DNA from: an uncultured Aquimarina sp.
GTDB lineage: Bacteria > Bacteroidota > Bacteroidia > Flavobacteriales > Flavobacteriaceae
Assembly: GCA_937958985.1 (NCBI GenBank)
Contig: CALGLV010000006.1
Span: 124,001-188,000 of the forward strand
Reading direction: 5' to 3'
Length of the DNA: 64,000 bases
In this document: positions 61,539 to 64,000 of the stretch, in pieces
Layout of the letters: every line of letters starts with the position of its first letter
How positions within the stretch are numbered: the stretch's first letter is position 1
Made by a program: the position numbers and the translations under genes
The notes under the pieces: generated by a model
What the model was told of the DNA's origin: nothing
Seen by the model: the letters and a program-made list of their open reading frames with translations, nothing else
The model's database searches: none

Positions 61539-61555
61539 TAAATTCAACTTTAAAC

Positions 61556-63682
61556 TTAATCGATTAGAGATAGCTGGATGCGCTTACGAGCCTCATCCAC
61601 CTCAACTACCGTAACTTGAATTTGCTGGTTTAGTTTTACTATTTTGTTTACATCTTTAACAAATGTATTTGCTAATTTAGAAACATGAATTAACCCACTT
61701 TCTTTTATTCCTATATCTACAAAACACCCAAAATTGGTGATATTATTTACTATGCCTGGAAGTTTCATTCCTATTTTCACATCGCTAATTTTCTGAATAT
61801 TCTCATCAAATTGAAATGCTTTTAAGCTATCCCTAGGATCTAGTCCTGGTTTTCGCAATTCCTTTTGGATATCCTTTAGTGTTAACAAACCTACATCGTC
61901 ACTAACATAATTATTTAACTCTATTTTATCGACGATTTCCTTATTACCAATTAAATTCGACAAACTAATTTTTAAATCCTTTGCTATTTTTTCAACCAAT
62001 TTGTAGCGCTCAGGATGTATTGCCGAATTATCCAAAGAGTTGTCACTAGTAACCACTCTTAAAAATGCCGCACTTTGCTCATAAGCTTTAGCACCCAAGC
62101 CTTTAATTTTTAGTAATTGCTTTCGCGAATTAATACCATTATTTTCAGTACGAAAATCCACTATATTTGAAGCCAACTTAGGCCCTACGCCAGACACATA
62201 ACTCAACAACGATTTACTCGCGGTATTCACATTAACACCTACAGAATTTACACAATAAGAAACCGCGCTATCTAATTCTTGTTTTAACAATTGCTGATTA
62301 ACATCGTGTTGATATTGCCCTACTCCTAATGACTTTGGGTCTATCTTAACTAATTCTGCTAATGGATCGCCTAATCTTCTGCCGATAGACACTGCTCCAC
62401 GCACAGTGATATCATAATTAGGAAACTCTTCTCTCGCTACAGAAGATGCCGAATAAATTGAAGCTCCACTTTCATTAACAATAAAAATTTCCACCTCTTT
62501 ATTCAATGAGATTTTTTTCACGAATTGCTCCGTTTCTCTCGATGCTGTTCCATTACCTATTGCAATGGCTTCTATTTTATAGGTATCTACTAATTTCTTT
62601 ACTTTATCCATAGCCTCAGCAATTTTATTTTGAGGAGGATGTGGATAAATATTTTCATTATGCTTAAGATTTCCTTGAGCATCTAAACACACTAATTTAC
62701 AACCCGACTTAAAACCTGGGTCTAATGCTAAAATACGCTTTTCGCCTAATGGGGCTGCTAAAAGCAATTGCCTTAAGTTATCCGAAAACACTTCAACGGC
62801 TATAATATCTGCTTTTTGCTTGGCATTCTGAAGCGCTTCCGTAGCCATTGATGGTGCTAACAGGCGACTATAACTATCGGCGATGGCTGCAAAAATCACA
62901 TCGGTACATTCTTCGTTGTTCGAACTCACAAAGTACCTATCTATTTTCTCTATAGCTTTATCTTTATCGACAACTACTTTTAACCGAATTACCTTTTCTT
63001 TTTCGGCTCTCATAATAGCCATTAATCTATGCGATGGACACTTATTTAAAGATTCTTCAGAATCAAAGTAAGGCTTATACACCAAAGATTTCTCTTCTTT
63101 ATCTTTTCCTTTTATAACTTTCGTTTTTATTATAGCCTCTTTTTCAAACAAACGCCTTAAGCTTTTCCTTACACTAACATGCTCACTCACCCACTCTGCT
63201 ATAATATTTTGAGCTCCCTCTAACGCTTCTTGCTCCGAAGTGATACCTGCTTTTATAAATTGACTTGCTTTATACTGCAAATCACTCTCTCGTTGAGCCA
63301 TTACTATTTTAGCTAAAGGTTCCAAGCCTGCTTCTTTAGCAACAGTTGCTTTTGTTTGCCTTTTCTTTTTAAAAGGCAAGTATAAATCCTCAAGCTGTGT
63401 TAAGTTATCGGTAACTTCTATTGAGTACTTTAATTTCTCTGTTAAGATTTGCTCTTCTCCTAAAGTTTTAAGTATGCTGTCTTTCCTTTTCTGCAAAATT
63501 TGAAAAGCTTCCCATTCTCTTTTTATAGTTTCAACAGCTACCTCATCTATATTCCCGATTGCTTCTTTTCGGTATCTTGAAATAAAAGGCACTGTCGCTC
63601 CTTCATTAAATAATTGTAACGTATTCTCAATATTTTTTTGAGAAAAACCGGACTTTTTTGCAATAAAATCAACTGCTCTCAT
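61556..63682 (-). CDS. tex: Tex family RNA-binding transcription accessory protein
   Basis: VPFISRYRKEAIGNIDE, LALDPGFKSGCKLVCLD, C-terminal S1 domain GIVNNITNFGCFVDIGIKESGLIHVSKLA. Confidence 0.97.
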   Translation of the reverse strand: MRAVDFIAKKSGFSQKNIENTLQLFNEGATVPFISRYRKEAIGNIDEVAVETIKREWEAFQILQKRKDSILKTLGEEQILTEKLKYSIEVTDNLTQLEDLYLPFKKKRQTKATVAKEAGLEPLAKIVMAQRESDLQYKASQFIKAGITSEQEALEGAQNIIAEWVSEHVSVRKSLRRLFEKEAIIKTKVIKGKDKEEKSLVYKPYFDSEESLNKCPSHRLMAIMRAEKEKVIRLKVVVDKDKAIEKIDRYFVSSNNEECTDVIFAAIADSYSRLLAPSMATEALQNAKQKADIIAVEVFSDNLRQLLLAAPLGEKRILALDPGFKSGCKLVCLDAQGNLKHNENIYPHPPQNKIAEAMDKVKKLVDTYKIEAIAIGNGTASRETEQFVKKISLNKEVEIFIVNESGASIYSASSVAREEFPNYDITVRGAVSIGRRLGDPLAELVKIDPKSLGVGQYQHDVNQQLLKQELDSAVSYCVNSVGVNVNTASKSLLSYVSGVGPKLASNIVDFRTENNGINSRKQLLKIKGLGAKAYEQSAAFLRVVTSDNSLDNSAIHPERYKLVEKIAKDLKISLSNLIGNKEIVDKIELNNYVSDDVGLLTLKDIQKELRKPGLDPRDSLKAFQFDENIQKISDVKIGMKLPGIVNNITNFGCFVDIGIKESGLIHVSKLANTFVKDVNKIVKLNQQIQVTVVEVDEARKRIQLSLID

Positions 63683-63685
63683 TAA

Positions 63686-64000
63686 TTAATCGAAACTAAT
63701 AGTTTTTATAATTGCCTCTAATTCAAAAATATAATCACGCTTGGTAATCGTTGGTGCAAATACAAAACCTTCTAACACCTTAAAATGATCCGAGCTTGTA
63801 TCATTAATTACATAATTAACAAAAGGCCCTGCCATATACATATTTTCAACCTCCCAAGTACCTTTAGTTTCAAAAGCTGGAAATCCTTTAATTTGAACTG
63901 TGTTAAAAAAAGGAGAAAACGCTGCTTCAGTGATAAAACGCCCTCCTTCATTTACAGGAATATGATCTCCTGAAATTTTATTCCTCATTTTTATAATATT
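63686..64000 (-). CDS. DUF4837-like protein, C-terminal part (truncated by window edge)
   Basis: FSPFFNTVQIKGFPAFETKGTWEVENMYMAGPFVNYVINDTSSDHFKVLEGFVFAPTITKRDYIFELEAIIKTI. Frame stays open past 63988 to the window end. Confidence 0.75.
   Translation of the reverse strand, partial: NIIKMRNKISGDHIPVNEGGRFITEAAFSPFFNTVQIKGFPAFETKGTWEVENMYMAGPFVNYVINDTSSDHFKVLEGFVFAPTITKRDYIFELEAIIKTISFD

Overview
This is a 64 kb, AT-rich stretch of chromosome from a Bacteroidota organism, most likely Flavobacteriaceae. The call rests on family content, TAnnTTTG -7 boxes, and typical gene pairs such as OmpH-OmpH-BamA-UppS and Tig-ClpP-ClpX. Most of the window is housekeeping: purK, adk, obgE, alaS, folA, murI, bamA, uppS, nadK, pdxJ, tig/clpP/clpX, tatA, tex. 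The left end (1-6.9 kb) is an accessory block for uronate use: a 5'-truncated DUF4861 protein, KDG kinase, KDPG aldolase, a complete TRAP transporter and an IPT/TIG lipoprotein. The most unusual locus is 10.6-16.9 kb. It encodes an FHA/winged-helix-like protein, then a 1299-aa fusion of Ser/Thr kinase, degenerate class III cyclase, AAA/STAND-like ATPase and TPR-like region, then a DUF917 protein; its leader carries a 24-bp direct repeat and a long hairpin. A second regulatory island is at 27.2-28.5 kb: a LexA/S24-like repressor divergent from a small DUF559-like protein, with two near-identical TGGAnATAATCCA palindromes, each next to one of two divergent -7 boxes. Other points of interest are an 11-aa tandem-repeat LEA-like lipoprotein, an orphan lycopene-cyclase-domain protein, a DUF1919 gene inside a LemA/TPM cluster, and a GH3/DUF6909 translationally coupled pair. 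I saw no rRNA, tRNA, CRISPR array, transposase or prophage structural gene. All family assignments come from reading the sequence; no searches were run.
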